A stretch of 11,258 nucleotides of DNA from UBA12088 sp041920275 (GTDB lineage Bacteria > Patescibacteriota > Minisyncoccia > Phycocordibacterales > UBA12088). The notes under the pieces are model-generated. The model did no database searches. It saw nothing but the letters and a program-made list of their open reading frames with translations, and was not told where the DNA came from. The translations under genes and the position numbers were made by a program. The DNA is taken from the NCBI GenBank assembly GCA_041920275.1, contig JAYRSE010000030.1:1-11258 (forward strand). The letters run 5' to 3'. Position 1 is the first letter of the stretch. The number at the start of each line of letters is the position of its first letter. Below, one piece after another: positions 1 through 5,563 of the stretch.

Positions 1-70
1 CGTTGTGTAATGTGCTGATAATGACTCGATCTTCGTACGTGAGTTGCGTATATGTTGTCCCTTTCTGCAT
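1..70 (-). CDS. IS30-like transposase, N-terminal fragment (runs off the left edge)
   Basis: Reading leftward from the ATG at 70, the first 23 codons give MQKGTTYTQLTYEDRVIIST followed by LHN. The pattern Y-x-Q-L-T-x-E-(D/E)-R-x-x-I-x-x-L is the usual start of IS30-family DDE transposases, just before their helix-turn-helix. An AAGGAG Shine-Dalgarno lies three bases before the ATG, which is tight spacing, and is buried in a 6-bp hairpin (72-77 with 88-93). Only the first residues are visible, so the DDE catalytic domain and intactness cannot be judged. It is identical to the copy at the right edge, so this is a multicopy and probably recently active element. Confidence 0.8.
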   Translation of the reverse strand, partial: MQKGTTYTQLTYEDRVIISTLHN

Positions 71-71
71 G

Positions 72-93
72 CACTCCTTAGTTTAATGGAGTG
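72..93 (-). promoter_or_regulatory. SD-sequestering hairpin of the IS transposase, left copy
   Basis: On the transposase strand, CACTCC, a 10-base loop and GGAGTG form a perfect 6-bp stem that includes the GGAG of the transposase ribosome site. The same hairpin occurs in the right copy at 11157-11178. Transcripts entering from outside the element would carry the whole stem. In IS10 and IS50 such hairpins block translation of read-through transcripts; the same role here is inference. Confidence 0.5.
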
Positions 94-159
94 TCCTAGT
101 TCAAGGGTACAGGAAAGAAATGCCCGACGTGGGGGCGTAGGTTACGATGACGTAAGTGA

Positions 160-193
160 CCCCGCACCATCTGGTGCGGGGCGGTTTGTTTGC
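160..193 (+). terminator. Orphan rho-independent terminator next to the left IS
   Basis: CCCCGCACC (160-168), loop ATCT and GGTGCGGGG (173-181) form a perfect 9-bp GC-rich stem followed by CGGTTTGTTT. Its T tract reads rightward, but no rightward gene precedes it; only about 40 bp separate it from the IS tip. The simplest reading is that it ended a gene whose body lies beyond, or was displaced by, the IS insertion. The T tract is interrupted, so strength is uncertain. Confidence 0.5.
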
Positions 194-270
194 GTGTGCG
201 GTTCGGCACTGGAAAGGCGGGATGGTTGCGCGTGGTCCACCGTCGCCAACATGGTTCTGGATACCAAATG

Positions 271-298
271 TTGACAATAGAATTATATGTGATATTGT
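271..298 (+). promoter_or_regulatory. Promoter of the three-gene unknown operon
   Basis: A perfect -35 TTGACA (271-276) is followed after a 16-base spacer by TATTGT (293-298), preceded by TGA (290-292), which fits an extended -10 (TGn). The local sequence is AT-rich compared with its surroundings. Transcription would start near 305 and give a leader of about 105 bases before the SD-preceded ATG at 410. This is the best sigma-70-like match seen in the left half of the window. Confidence 0.6.
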
Positions 299-409
299 GG
301 AAAAGAAGCACCTTAATAAATCACTCAGGTTGTCTGACAACAGGGTGTGTCACCGGCACATCCTGACGGGCAATCGAAAGTTTTTCTGCAACAATCGGCG
401 GAGAAAGCC

Positions 410-426
410 ATGACGTCAAAAAAAAA
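410..426 (+). other. SD-preceded start followed by an A9 slippery tract (frame break of the first operon gene)
   Basis: GGAG (400-403) lies six bases before an ATG at 410, a good initiation site, but this frame stops at TGA after 36 codons. The ATG is followed within eight bases by nine consecutive A residues (418-426). With one A fewer, the frame joins the 462-890 open frame, which is itself open back to 414. The product would begin MTSKKSPIRERFVTRSYMV. This is either a homopolymer sequencing error, a real inactivating indel, or transcriptional/ribosomal slippage. Confidence 0.55.
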
Positions 427-461
427 GTCCCATAAGAGAGCGGTTCGTCACCCGCAGCTAC

Positions 462-890
462 ATGGTCCGCGGGGTGATGCTTGCTGTGAGCTTTTACCTC
501 ACGGGTCGCACAATGGATGACCCGTGCCCTCGCGTGATTGAGGTTGCCGGGAGAGACTGGAAGTGGACTCCGAGGGAGGACGAGGGCGGTTTCGTCCTGC
601 AGGAATTGAGCGTCTTTCCAGATGGGCTTCATCCCGACCTGTGCCTCGTAGAGGCGGACAGCGGTCTTATCAAGTCCGTCCGCATCCTCACACCGAACGA
701 GGTGTACACACCCATTCATCCGGAGGTGCGGTTGAATCTGGCGCAGGCGGCGGGCAAGAAGCTCAAAATGCGTGAAGAAATGTACGACGACGAGTTCTTC
801 GTCGCGTACTACGGGAAATCCGCATTTCCCAGCAGCGTCCCCAACCTTAAGGTATCTGGCGGGGATCGCCCTAAAAGGGTGCTCCATTAG
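462..890 (+). CDS. Hypothetical protein, first gene of a three-gene operon; true start may be at 410 via frame shift
   Basis: I do not recognise this family. The open frame gives 142 residues from ATG 462, but that start has no Shine-Dalgarno; other in-frame ATGs are at 477 and 513. The good initiation site at 410 is in another frame, separated by the A9 tract, so the full product is probably about 159 residues if the shift is bridged. The product has no membrane segment of convincing length and no signal peptide. From about residue 20 it reads as a soluble alpha/beta protein, rich in Asp/Glu and Trp (GRDWKWTPREDEGG, then FVLQELSVFPDGLHPDLCLV). Codon choice and composition look coding, and the antisense frame over the same stretch looks like a shadow. 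The zinc-ribbon gene follows downstream. No function is assigned. Confidence 0.6.
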   Translation: MVRGVMLAVSFYLTGRTMDDPCPRVIEVAGRDWKWTPREDEGGFVLQELSVFPDGLHPDLCLVEADSGLIKSVRILTPNEVYTPIHPEVRLNLAQAAGKKLKMREEMYDDEFFVAYYGKSAFPSSVPNLKVSGGDRPKRVLH

Positions 891-934
891 TTAGTGTGGA
901 GCATGGAGTGTAGTGCCACGGATGGCGCGAATGA

Positions 935-1027
935 ATGGGGGATGGCAGTGTATCCCCCATGTACATGGGCTCTTGAGCATCTGTTCGAGAGTCGATGGAA
1001 AACGGTTCTTTACAAAAAATGGGGGAG
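935..1027 (+). promoter_or_regulatory. Possible SD-switching leader of the zinc-ribbon gene
   Basis: ATGGGGGAT (935-943) and ATCCCCCAT (952-960) can form a perfect 9-bp stem with an 8-base loop. The same ATCCCCCAT strand can instead pair over 8 bp with ATGGGGGA at 1019-1026, which is the ribosome binding site of the gene starting at 1035. The two pairings exclude each other: the first frees the SD and the second masks it. This resembles a translational attenuator. What would trigger the switch is not visible. Confidence 0.45.
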
Positions 1028-1034
1028 AAGAATG

Positions 1035-1493
1035 ATGAGCGAAAATGAGCAAGGGGGATGCCCGATCTGCGGCGGAGAGTTGCTCGGGACGACCAAGGAA
1101 TCCGACATCTTTGGTCTAACGGCGGTGACGGAACACTGCATGTGTCAAACATGCGGAGAAGTGATCGTCACTCCAGAGCAGTCACGGAGGAACAAGAAGG
1201 CGGTCATCGCCGTGCGGGAGCTTGTTGAGGCGCGTTTGCGGGATATGATCGCACGTCGTCACGGGTGCTTCCGTGTCGAGCAGAACGGTGGGGTGCAGAA
1301 ACTCGTTGGCGATGAGCTGTTGTCAGAGCTCTTTGTGCAGCCACCTCGGAAGTTGCGTGAGTGCGTGCATAAAGTGGTTGACCGTGCGCGTATGCGGCAT
1401 ATGGGATCGTTCGTCCAGGTGCTTGGCAATGGACAAGCCCGCGTTCTGTTCGATAAGCCACCGACGATGTTTGGCGGTGACTCCGATGAGTGA
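1035..1493 (+). CDS. Zinc-ribbon protein with unknown C-terminal domain
   Basis: The 152-residue product starts with a C-x2-C pair (C9, C12 in GGCPICGGEL) and a second pair (C37, C40 in CMCQTCGEVI), about 25 residues apart; C35 is an extra cysteine. This spacing and the CxxCG-E pattern resemble the N-terminal zinc domain of YgiT/MqsA-type antitoxins. The following residues (about 49-152) show no recognisable helix-turn-helix; they are basic and helical, with many Arg and His. A DNA- or RNA-binding role is therefore only inference. I choose ATG 1035 because GGGGGAG (1021-1027) precedes it at proper spacing; an ATG at 1032 is equally in frame, and the frame is open back to 894 without a convincing start. 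The stop overlaps the start of the next gene by 8 bases, so translation of the two is probably coupled. Confidence 0.7.
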   Translation: MSENEQGGCPICGGELLGTTKESDIFGLTAVTEHCMCQTCGEVIVTPEQSRRNKKAVIAVRELVEARLRDMIARRHGCFRVEQNGGVQKLVGDELLSELFVQPPRKLRECVHKVVDRARMRHMGSFVQVLGNGQARVLFDKPPTMFGGDSDE

Positions 1494-1710
1494 GCCATTG
1501 ACCATTGCGGTAAGCGAGCTCGAGCAAGCACGTGACCCGAACGACGCGGTCATTCGCACGCGAGGAAAGGCAATCGTGCTTGTCGACGGTGCACGGCTCA
1601 TGTCGTTGCGTGCGCATGAACGGGTGGTGATCCTGATCTTCCGTGAAGGTGGTTCGGTCTCATTTGCCCGAATTGTCGCGCGCGTTGGTAATGAACCGCT
1701 CCCCGAGTGA
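1486..1710 (+). CDS. Small hypothetical protein, third gene of the operon
   Basis: The 74-residue product begins MSEPLTIAVSELEQARDPND and continues with short beta-like stretches (KAIVLVDG, RVVILIF, SFARIVARVG). I do not recognise the family. The ATG at 1486 overlaps the last 8 bases of the zinc-ribbon gene, in another frame, with only a weak GGTGA-type site upstream, which points to coupled translation. The open frame extends back to 1273, but that part lies wholly inside the upstream gene and is best read as shadow. Size and position recall the partner gene of a two- or three-protein module, but nothing in the sequence identifies it as toxin or antitoxin. Confidence 0.6.
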   Translation: MSEPLTIAVSELEQARDPNDAVIRTRGKAIVLVDGARLMSLRAHERVVILIFREGGSVSFARIVARVGNEPLPE

Positions 1711-1726
1711 GTACACCCGCAGGTAC

Positions 1727-1787
1727 GAGGTTTCCCTGCATACAAGCAAACCTCATTTCCATTCGGTATGGCAAGCACACGCTTGCC
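1727..1787 (+). other. Two hairpins downstream of the three-gene operon
   Basis: GAGGTTT (1727-1733) pairs with AAACCTC (1748-1754) across a 14-base loop and is followed by ATTTCC. GGCAAGC (1770-1776), loop ACAC and GCTTGCC (1781-1787) make a second 7-bp stem. Neither has a good T tract. They may protect the 3' end or weakly terminate; the stronger terminator of this operon is at 1951-1976. Confidence 0.3.
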
Positions 1788-1837
1788 TGTCGATAGAAAG
1801 TCGTCACCATTGAAGTATTGAGTAGACGAAACTGAGA

Positions 1838-2098
1838 TCAGAGCATGCGTGCTATCGGTTTCGCATACTTTTTGCATAAGTCGGACCAACCTTCGAGAAG
1901 TGCGCGTTTAGGCCCATACCAATCCTTGTGCTCTCCCTTATGTGAGGCACAAAAAAGACCCACGAAGGGTCTTTTTGGTCGAAATCCTTGACCGCATTGC
2001 TGGCATGGTTGCGGGCCGTTCTTGATACTGCGACACTCCCGCAAATTGGTGTACGGGGATGGATCAATAGAGCGGAAGGTGGGCGTACGGTCCCCCAT
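1838..2098 (-). CDS. Possible small zinc-finger protein overlapping a terminator
   Basis: The leftward frame contains C-x2-CG-x2-F-x-PKR, then FCASHKGE and WYGPKRALLEGW, which together resemble the C-x2-CG-x2-F-x-PKR...YCS-x2-C/H zinc fingers of many small bacterial proteins. From the ATG at 2098 it would be 86 residues and overlap the preceding gene by 35 bases. A TTG at 2044 gives 68 residues without overlap. Neither start has a Shine-Dalgarno. The coding frame runs through a very good bidirectional terminator hairpin (1951-1976), which argues against a separately expressed gene. It could instead be a C-terminal part joined to the upstream gene by a +1 shift, or a decayed remnant. Confidence 0.4.
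   Translation of the reverse strand: MGDRTPTFRSIDPSPYTNLRECRSIKNGPQPCQQCGQGFRPKRPFVGLFCASHKGEHKDWYGPKRALLEGWSDLCKKYAKPIARML
1951..1976. terminator. Bidirectional rho-independent terminator between convergent units
   Basis: AAAAAAGACCC, a four-base loop and GGGTCTTTTT form a textbook terminator with an A run on one side and a T run on the other, so it works on both strands. It lies 240 bases after the rightward operon and about 90 bases after the leftward gene stop at 2064. It sits inside the zinc-finger frame described at 1838-2098. Confidence 0.75.
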
Positions 2099-2564
2099 TG
2101 CCAATGTGTCCGATACCAACCTCATGGAGAGGGATTTGTCGCCCCTGCTCGTCGACTGCGAACCAGCCACAGAAGGTTGGCCCCTCAAGCGCTCGCACCT
2201 TACCGGTCGCGGGCACAAGCGATATGCCGGGTGACTCATCGACGGGTATCCATCCGAGATACCAGGGCCCATGGTGTTGAATCGGTTCCAAGACCCGATA
2301 TGTCCGCCAACCGCCCAGCACCGGAATATGGAAAATTGGAATTACCCCGATCCAACGCGATACTGCGGATTTATCACCCGGAGCCGTTACCATAAGTGCG
2401 GCATCAAGGTCCGATCGCTCCGCTCGAGTTAACTTCCTATTGTTCCACGAGTGTGTCCTTTGCGGTGTTTCGTAAAAGGTACCGGATGCAAGGTACATGA
2501 GCGGGGTCATGCAGCAATCCGCAACGCGCATCATTGTTGTTCGAGGAATGATCTTGATCGGCAC
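2064..2564 (-). CDS. Hypothetical protein with duplicated GW-x2-VDE motif
   Basis: I do not recognise this 166-residue protein. The start is GTG at 2564, chosen because a consensus AAGGAGGT ends four bases before it, and because a promoter (2623-2651) lies inside the longer open frame. The C-terminal half holds two copies of a motif 29 residues apart: GPWYLGWIPVDE (99-110) and GPTFCGWFAVDE (128-139), which suggests two small beta-rich repeats. The N-terminal part has paired cysteines (C17, C18) and a short hydrophobic stretch, but no clear signal peptide or membrane helix. It is transcribed alone toward the convergent terminator. The spacing of W, G and acidic residues could suit a small SH3-like or carbohydrate/peptide-binding fold; that is only a guess. 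Confidence 0.7.
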   Translation of the reverse strand: MPIKIIPRTTMMRVADCCMTPLMYLASGTFYETPQRTHSWNNRKLTRAERSDLDAALMVTAPGDKSAVSRWIGVIPIFHIPVLGGWRTYRVLEPIQHHGPWYLGWIPVDESPGISLVPATGKVRALEGPTFCGWFAVDEQGRQIPLHEVGIGHIGNGGPYAHLPLY

Positions 2565-2622
2565 GGGTACCTCCTTGAGGGCTTCGGTGAGATTCTGTTC
2601 AAATTGTACACCATTTTTCAAA

Positions 2623-2651
2623 ATTGTATAGACATGCGAATAAAATGGCAA
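2623..2651 (-). promoter_or_regulatory. Promoter of the GW-x2-VDE gene
   Basis: On the minus strand TTGCCA (2651-2646) and TACAAT (2628-2623) are separated by exactly 17 bases, each matching five of six consensus positions. The start of transcription would be near 2616, giving a leader of about 50 bases before the GTG at 2564. The AAGGAGGT ribosome site in this leader is the strongest in the window. Confidence 0.65.
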
Positions 2652-2748
2652 TGATACACTTTGCAATTACACACTGTTTGTGGAGCATGCTCGAGATTCG
2701 AACACAATGGTTGCATGAAGCTGTCGAGAGTTGTGATAAGGATCATAC

Positions 2749-3279
2749 GTGGCAAAGAACACATTTCCGTCCATGTCGTATCGAACAAAAATTGTGGCGT
2801 TTGGTGTAGGCGTAATCCTGGTGAATTCACTCGTATTCATCGCATTGTTGTCTTGGCCGACATCACCAAGGGCGCCGCATGAAGGCGAACAAAAGTCGAC
2901 AGAGCGGGACACGCGATCGGTCGAAGGGGCGAGCGCGCCGGTCGCGCATTCCTCGAGTGTGACTTCCCGGGACCATGCGATTCGGGAGGGAACAAAAACA
3001 GTGCCTGCGGAAGTGGACAGCGTGCTTGTGCCAGTGTATACCGCATGCAGTGTGCTCGACGCCATGCGTGAGGAGGAGCGGGCGGGAAACCTGACCTTTG
3101 CAGGGAAGGAGTACCCCGGCCTCGGTCTTTTTGTGGAAGAAATTCAAGGTGTCCGTCCTCCGGACGGAAAGTATTGGATCCTCTATATAAACGGCAGTCC
3201 CGCTTCGCGTGGTGTCGCGGAAGCGATGGTGACGCCGAAGGACCTGGTCGAGTGGAAACTGGAAGAAAGTATTTATTAA
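2749..3279 (+). CDS. Membrane-anchored DUF4430 (transcobalamin-like beta domain) protein
   Basis: The 176-residue product has a short basic N-terminus, one membrane segment at about 14-36, a low-complexity Ser/Glu/Arg linker to about residue 90, and a C-terminal domain (about 92-176). That domain carries DUF4430 features: CSVLDAM near its start, LGLFVEEIQGV, the KYWILYINGSPASRGV block and a closing KDLVEWKLEE. DUF4430 is the fold of the beta domain of vitamin B12 carriers such as transcobalamin, and is widespread in extracellular bacterial proteins of unknown ligand. I choose GTG 2749 because AAGGA (2738-2742) precedes it by six bases; ATG 2773 is the alternative. The stop TAA shares a base with the ATG of the next gene, so the two are translationally coupled. 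It probably displays the domain on the outer face of the cytoplasmic membrane. Confidence 0.8.
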   Translation: MAKNTFPSMSYRTKIVAFGVGVILVNSLVFIALLSWPTSPRAPHEGEQKSTERDTRSVEGASAPVAHSSSVTSRDHAIREGTKTVPAEVDSVLVPVYTACSVLDAMREEERAGNLTFAGKEYPGLGLFVEEIQGVRPPDGKYWILYINGSPASRGVAEAMVTPKDLVEWKLEESIY

Positions 3280-5420
3280 TGAATCAACGTACATACTGTA
3301 TGAAAAACATCGTTGCAAAGTTCTCGAGTGAGCGTGTGTATGCGTTCGGTCTCGGTCTCGGTGTGCTCTATGGGCTTCTTGTCGCACTTATTCCGTTGAG
3401 CGGTCTTGCGGTCGAGCGCCCCGATCGTCCGGACCATGATGCGGTTCGAGACGAAGTAAACGAGCAGATATGTACCGAGTATGACCTGTCGCGCTGTGAT
3501 GGGGGGCAGGAAGGCGGTGATGGTGGAGACAGTGGAGATGGTGGTTCCGGTGGGGGTGGAGGTGACGGTGGTTCCGGTGGGGGTGGTGGCTCAGCGCAAG
3601 ATGCCATCACCTTTGTGTTGCGCACTCCGGAAGGTGTTGCGTACGAAACGAGCTACACGCTCCCTTCGAATGAAACAACGGTCGTTCGATCGACCGATGG
3701 AATGCACCGCATTGCGGTGCCGGCAAAGAGCGCCCTTGCGTCGCTTGTGACGATCGATGAGCTTTCTCGAGCCTTCGCGATCACCGATCTTGCGTACTTT
3801 CCCTCATTCAGTTCGTTCTACCTGCACTGTCTTGAGGTGCGTGGCGAGGGCGACTTGTGTGGTTCGTGGCAGTACTCAGTGAACGGCTCGTACCCGAGTG
3901 TCGGGCTCGATGATCAGTTGCTCGAGGGTGGTGATACCTTCCATTTGTATTTCGGTGCAATGCGTATGGTGGAAGCGCCGGAGACCGTGACGAGCGGCAG
4001 TTCGTTCGTTGCGCTCGCAAAGCGATATGATGTGACAACGGGGGGCTATGTACCCGCAGGCGGACTTACGATCGGCATCACCCGATCGAACCCCGATGAT
4101 CCGTGGGCTCCTGTGGTCGTGGCGACCGCACAGACCGATGTGGACGGCAAGGCGACCTTTGTAGCACCGGCTGCAGGCATGTACGAGCTTGGTATCAAAG
4201 AAGACGGCTACTATCCTTCCACTCCGCTCACGGTCGTTGCCGCAGGTTCGACCGCAGGGGGTACCGGTGGTGGAGGTGGGGGCACCTTGCTGCGCGGTGG
4301 CAGTGCTGATGTGTTTGATGTCGATGCTGCGTTGCGATTCTTGGTAACGCAACAGGAGGCGAATGGTACGTTCGGTGCCCCGATATATACCGACTGGGCG
4401 GCCATCGCGTTTGCGGCGGCGGGCACGAACACGCAGGAGGTGCGCGAGCATCTTAAAAAGGAGACCGCCTCGGTGACCTCGCTTACCGATCATGAGCGTC
4501 GCGCGATGGCGCTCATGGCGCTCGGCGTCGATCCATACAGTGGAACGTCGATCGATCATGTTGCGGCGATTCGTGCGGAATTCAAGGACGGTCAATTCGG
4601 TGATCCGAAGCGAGTGAATGACGACCTCTTCGCACTTATCGTACTTGAGCGTGTCGGGTACCGCGTCGGTGATGTGCAGGTGGATGGTGCCATCACTTCC
4701 GTTCTTAAGGCGCAAACGGCCGATGGTGCTTGGGACGCAAGTGCGGACCTTACGGCTGCGGCAATCCAAGCATTGGTGCCGTACCGTGCGGCTTCGGGTG
4801 TTGAAGGAGCTCTTCTTAAGGCTGAAACGTACCTTCGAAAAGTGCAGAAGAGCGATGGTGGATTCGGTGATGCTTTTGCGACCGCATGGGTTCTCCAGGC
4901 GATCGATGTGCTTGGTGATAGTCCGAAAGATTGGATGGTCGGAGGAAACACGCCTCTTACGTACCTTGCGCGCGCGCAGCAGACGGATGGCGGCGTGCTT
5001 GCCGCGACCGAGGCGACGTCCACTCGCGTGTGGGTGACCGCATACGCTATTCCCGCAGCGCTCGGCATGTCGTGGCGCGAGGTGTTGCATGTGTTCTCTG
5101 CACGGGAACTCGCCTTGGCGGAAGCGCGCAGTGGCGCACGGACGTCTTCGACCACGAACACTTCCGACGTCACCCCATCGTTCGGTCCGGGATCGTCTTC
5201 GTCGACGGATGCAGTGTATACATTCGAATCATGGTCGTCCGCAACGACGTCCGCATCATCCACAAGTGAGAGTGCTGTTGCTACGAAGACAGATTCACCT
5301 GACCAAGCTGCGGCAGCTGCAGCTGCAGGTGGACTTTCCGATACCTTGCGACTTTTGGCGCTTGGTTTCCTCGCGGTACTTGTAGGGTATGCGGTGTTCC
5401 GCTTCCGTGTGGCAAAGTAG
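3279..5420 (+). CDS. Large surface protein: DUF4430-like domain plus terpenoid-cyclase-like alpha repeats and C-terminal anchor
   Basis: The product has 713 residues from ATG 3279 (TAATG overlap with the previous gene); a second in-frame ATG at 3300 leaves a cleaner signal peptide. Visible parts are: signal/membrane segment (about 22-44); Gly-rich linker (74-104); DUF4430-like beta domain (about 108-228, with CGSWQYSVNG then GGDTFHLYFG); Ig/carboxypeptidase-regulatory-like domain (about 234-322, with TDVDGKATFVAPAAGMYEL); second Gly linker (325-342); alpha-repeat domain (about 346-600) with recurring Q-x-x-DG-x-F/W units such as VQKSDGGFGD and AQTADGAWD; Ser/Thr-rich stalk (618-675); and a final membrane helix (689-708) with a short basic tail. 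The repeats match the prenyltransferase/squalene-cyclase alpha6-alpha6 toroid in style, but no cyclase DxDD acid motif is seen, so a binding role is more likely than catalysis. With the neighbour it resembles cobalamin carriers, domain order reversed. Ligand unknown. Confidence 0.8.
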   Translation: MNQRTYCMKNIVAKFSSERVYAFGLGLGVLYGLLVALIPLSGLAVERPDRPDHDAVRDEVNEQICTEYDLSRCDGGQEGGDGGDSGDGGSGGGGGDGGSGGGGGSAQDAITFVLRTPEGVAYETSYTLPSNETTVVRSTDGMHRIAVPAKSALASLVTIDELSRAFAITDLAYFPSFSSFYLHCLEVRGEGDLCGSWQYSVNGSYPSVGLDDQLLEGGDTFHLYFGAMRMVEAPETVTSGSSFVALAKRYDVTTGGYVPAGGLTIGITRSNPDDPWAPVVVATAQTDVDGKATFVAPAAGMYELGIKEDGYYPSTPLTVVAAGSTAGGTGGGGGGTLLRGGSADVFDVDAALRFLVTQQEANGTFGAPIYTDWAAIAFAAAGTNTQEVREHLKKETASVTSLTDHERRAMALMALGVDPYSGTSIDHVAAIRAEFKDGQFGDPKRVNDDLFALIVLERVGYRVGDVQVDGAITSVLKAQTADGAWDASADLTAAAIQALVPYRAASGVEGALLKAETYLRKVQKSDGGFGDAFATAWVLQAIDVLGDSPKDWMVGGNTPLTYLARAQQTDGGVLAATEATSTRVWVTAYAIPAALGMSWREVLHVFSARELALAEARSGARTSSTTNTSDVTPSFGPGSSSSTDAVYTFESWSSATTSASSTSESAVATKTDSPDQAAAAAAAGGLSDTLRLLALGFLAVLVGYAVFRFRVAK
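3540..3586 (+). repeat. 27-bp tandem repeat in the Gly-rich linker
   Basis: The 20-base string GGTGGTTCCGGTGGGGGTGG occurs at 3540-3559 and exactly again at 3567-3586, a period of 27 bases or nine codons, coding for GGSGGGGG-type units. Identity at the DNA level, including synonymous positions, points to recent slippage or duplication, so linker length may vary among strains. Confidence 0.75.
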
Positions 5421-5457
5421 ACACACCACGGTACTCATTTCTTCAGGATGTACTCCG

Positions 5458-5488
5458 AACACCCACTGCAGTACGCAGTGGGTGTTTT
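5458..5488 (+). terminator. Rho-independent terminator of the surface-protein pair
   Basis: AACACCCACTGC (5458-5469), loop AGTAC and GCAGTGGGTGTT (5475-5486) form a perfect 12-bp stem, and the T run ends at 5488. It lies 37 bases after the stop of the large surface protein. On the opposite strand the stem is not followed by T residues, so it mainly serves the rightward unit. The remaining bases to 5563 hold nothing I can identify. Confidence 0.8.
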
Positions 5489-5563
5489 CCGGGTACGCGA
5501 GTCGGCTGTCTGCATTGAAAGGGATGCATCCTCGTAGGGGTTCGGTTTGTTGAAGTGCGGTGT

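Larger units (their letters stand above)
1..119 (-). mobile_element. 5' end of an IS30-family-like insertion sequence, left copy
   Basis: These 119 bases are the exact reverse complement of 11131-11249, and identity stops sharply at 119/120 (paired with 11131/11130). I therefore place the outer tip of the element at about position 119. The element runs leftward out of the window; it holds the tip, a short leader and the first codons of a transposase. Family assignment rests on the transposase N-terminus. The other end and any target duplication are outside the window. Confidence 0.8.

Noticed and set aside
44..274. Rightward frame starting within the left IS end, with the same N-terminus as the extended frame at 11206
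   Set aside because: The shared start is only the antisense of the repeated IS sequence; the frame crosses the IS boundary and a terminator hairpin.
321..887. 188-residue leftward open frame
   Set aside because: It covers the promoter, leader and first gene of the rightward operon; composition is shadow-like, and the rightward frame agrees better with coding and with the promoter at 271-298.
1323..1889. 188-residue leftward open frame over the zinc-ribbon gene and third gene
   Set aside because: It is antisense to two overlapping genes with a shared start/stop arrangement and has no SD or motif.
3540..3586. Repeat as a CRISPR-like or regulatory array
   Set aside because: It has only two units, in frame, within a Gly-rich coding linker; no spacers are present.
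3876..5090. 404-residue leftward open frame opposite the large surface protein
   Set aside because: It is the antisense shadow of a well-supported gene; the product is full of Arg, His and Cys without any recognisable domain.
5458..5488. Terminator for the leftward exonuclease gene
   Set aside because: On the minus strand the stem is not followed by T residues, so it mainly serves the rightward surface-protein unit.
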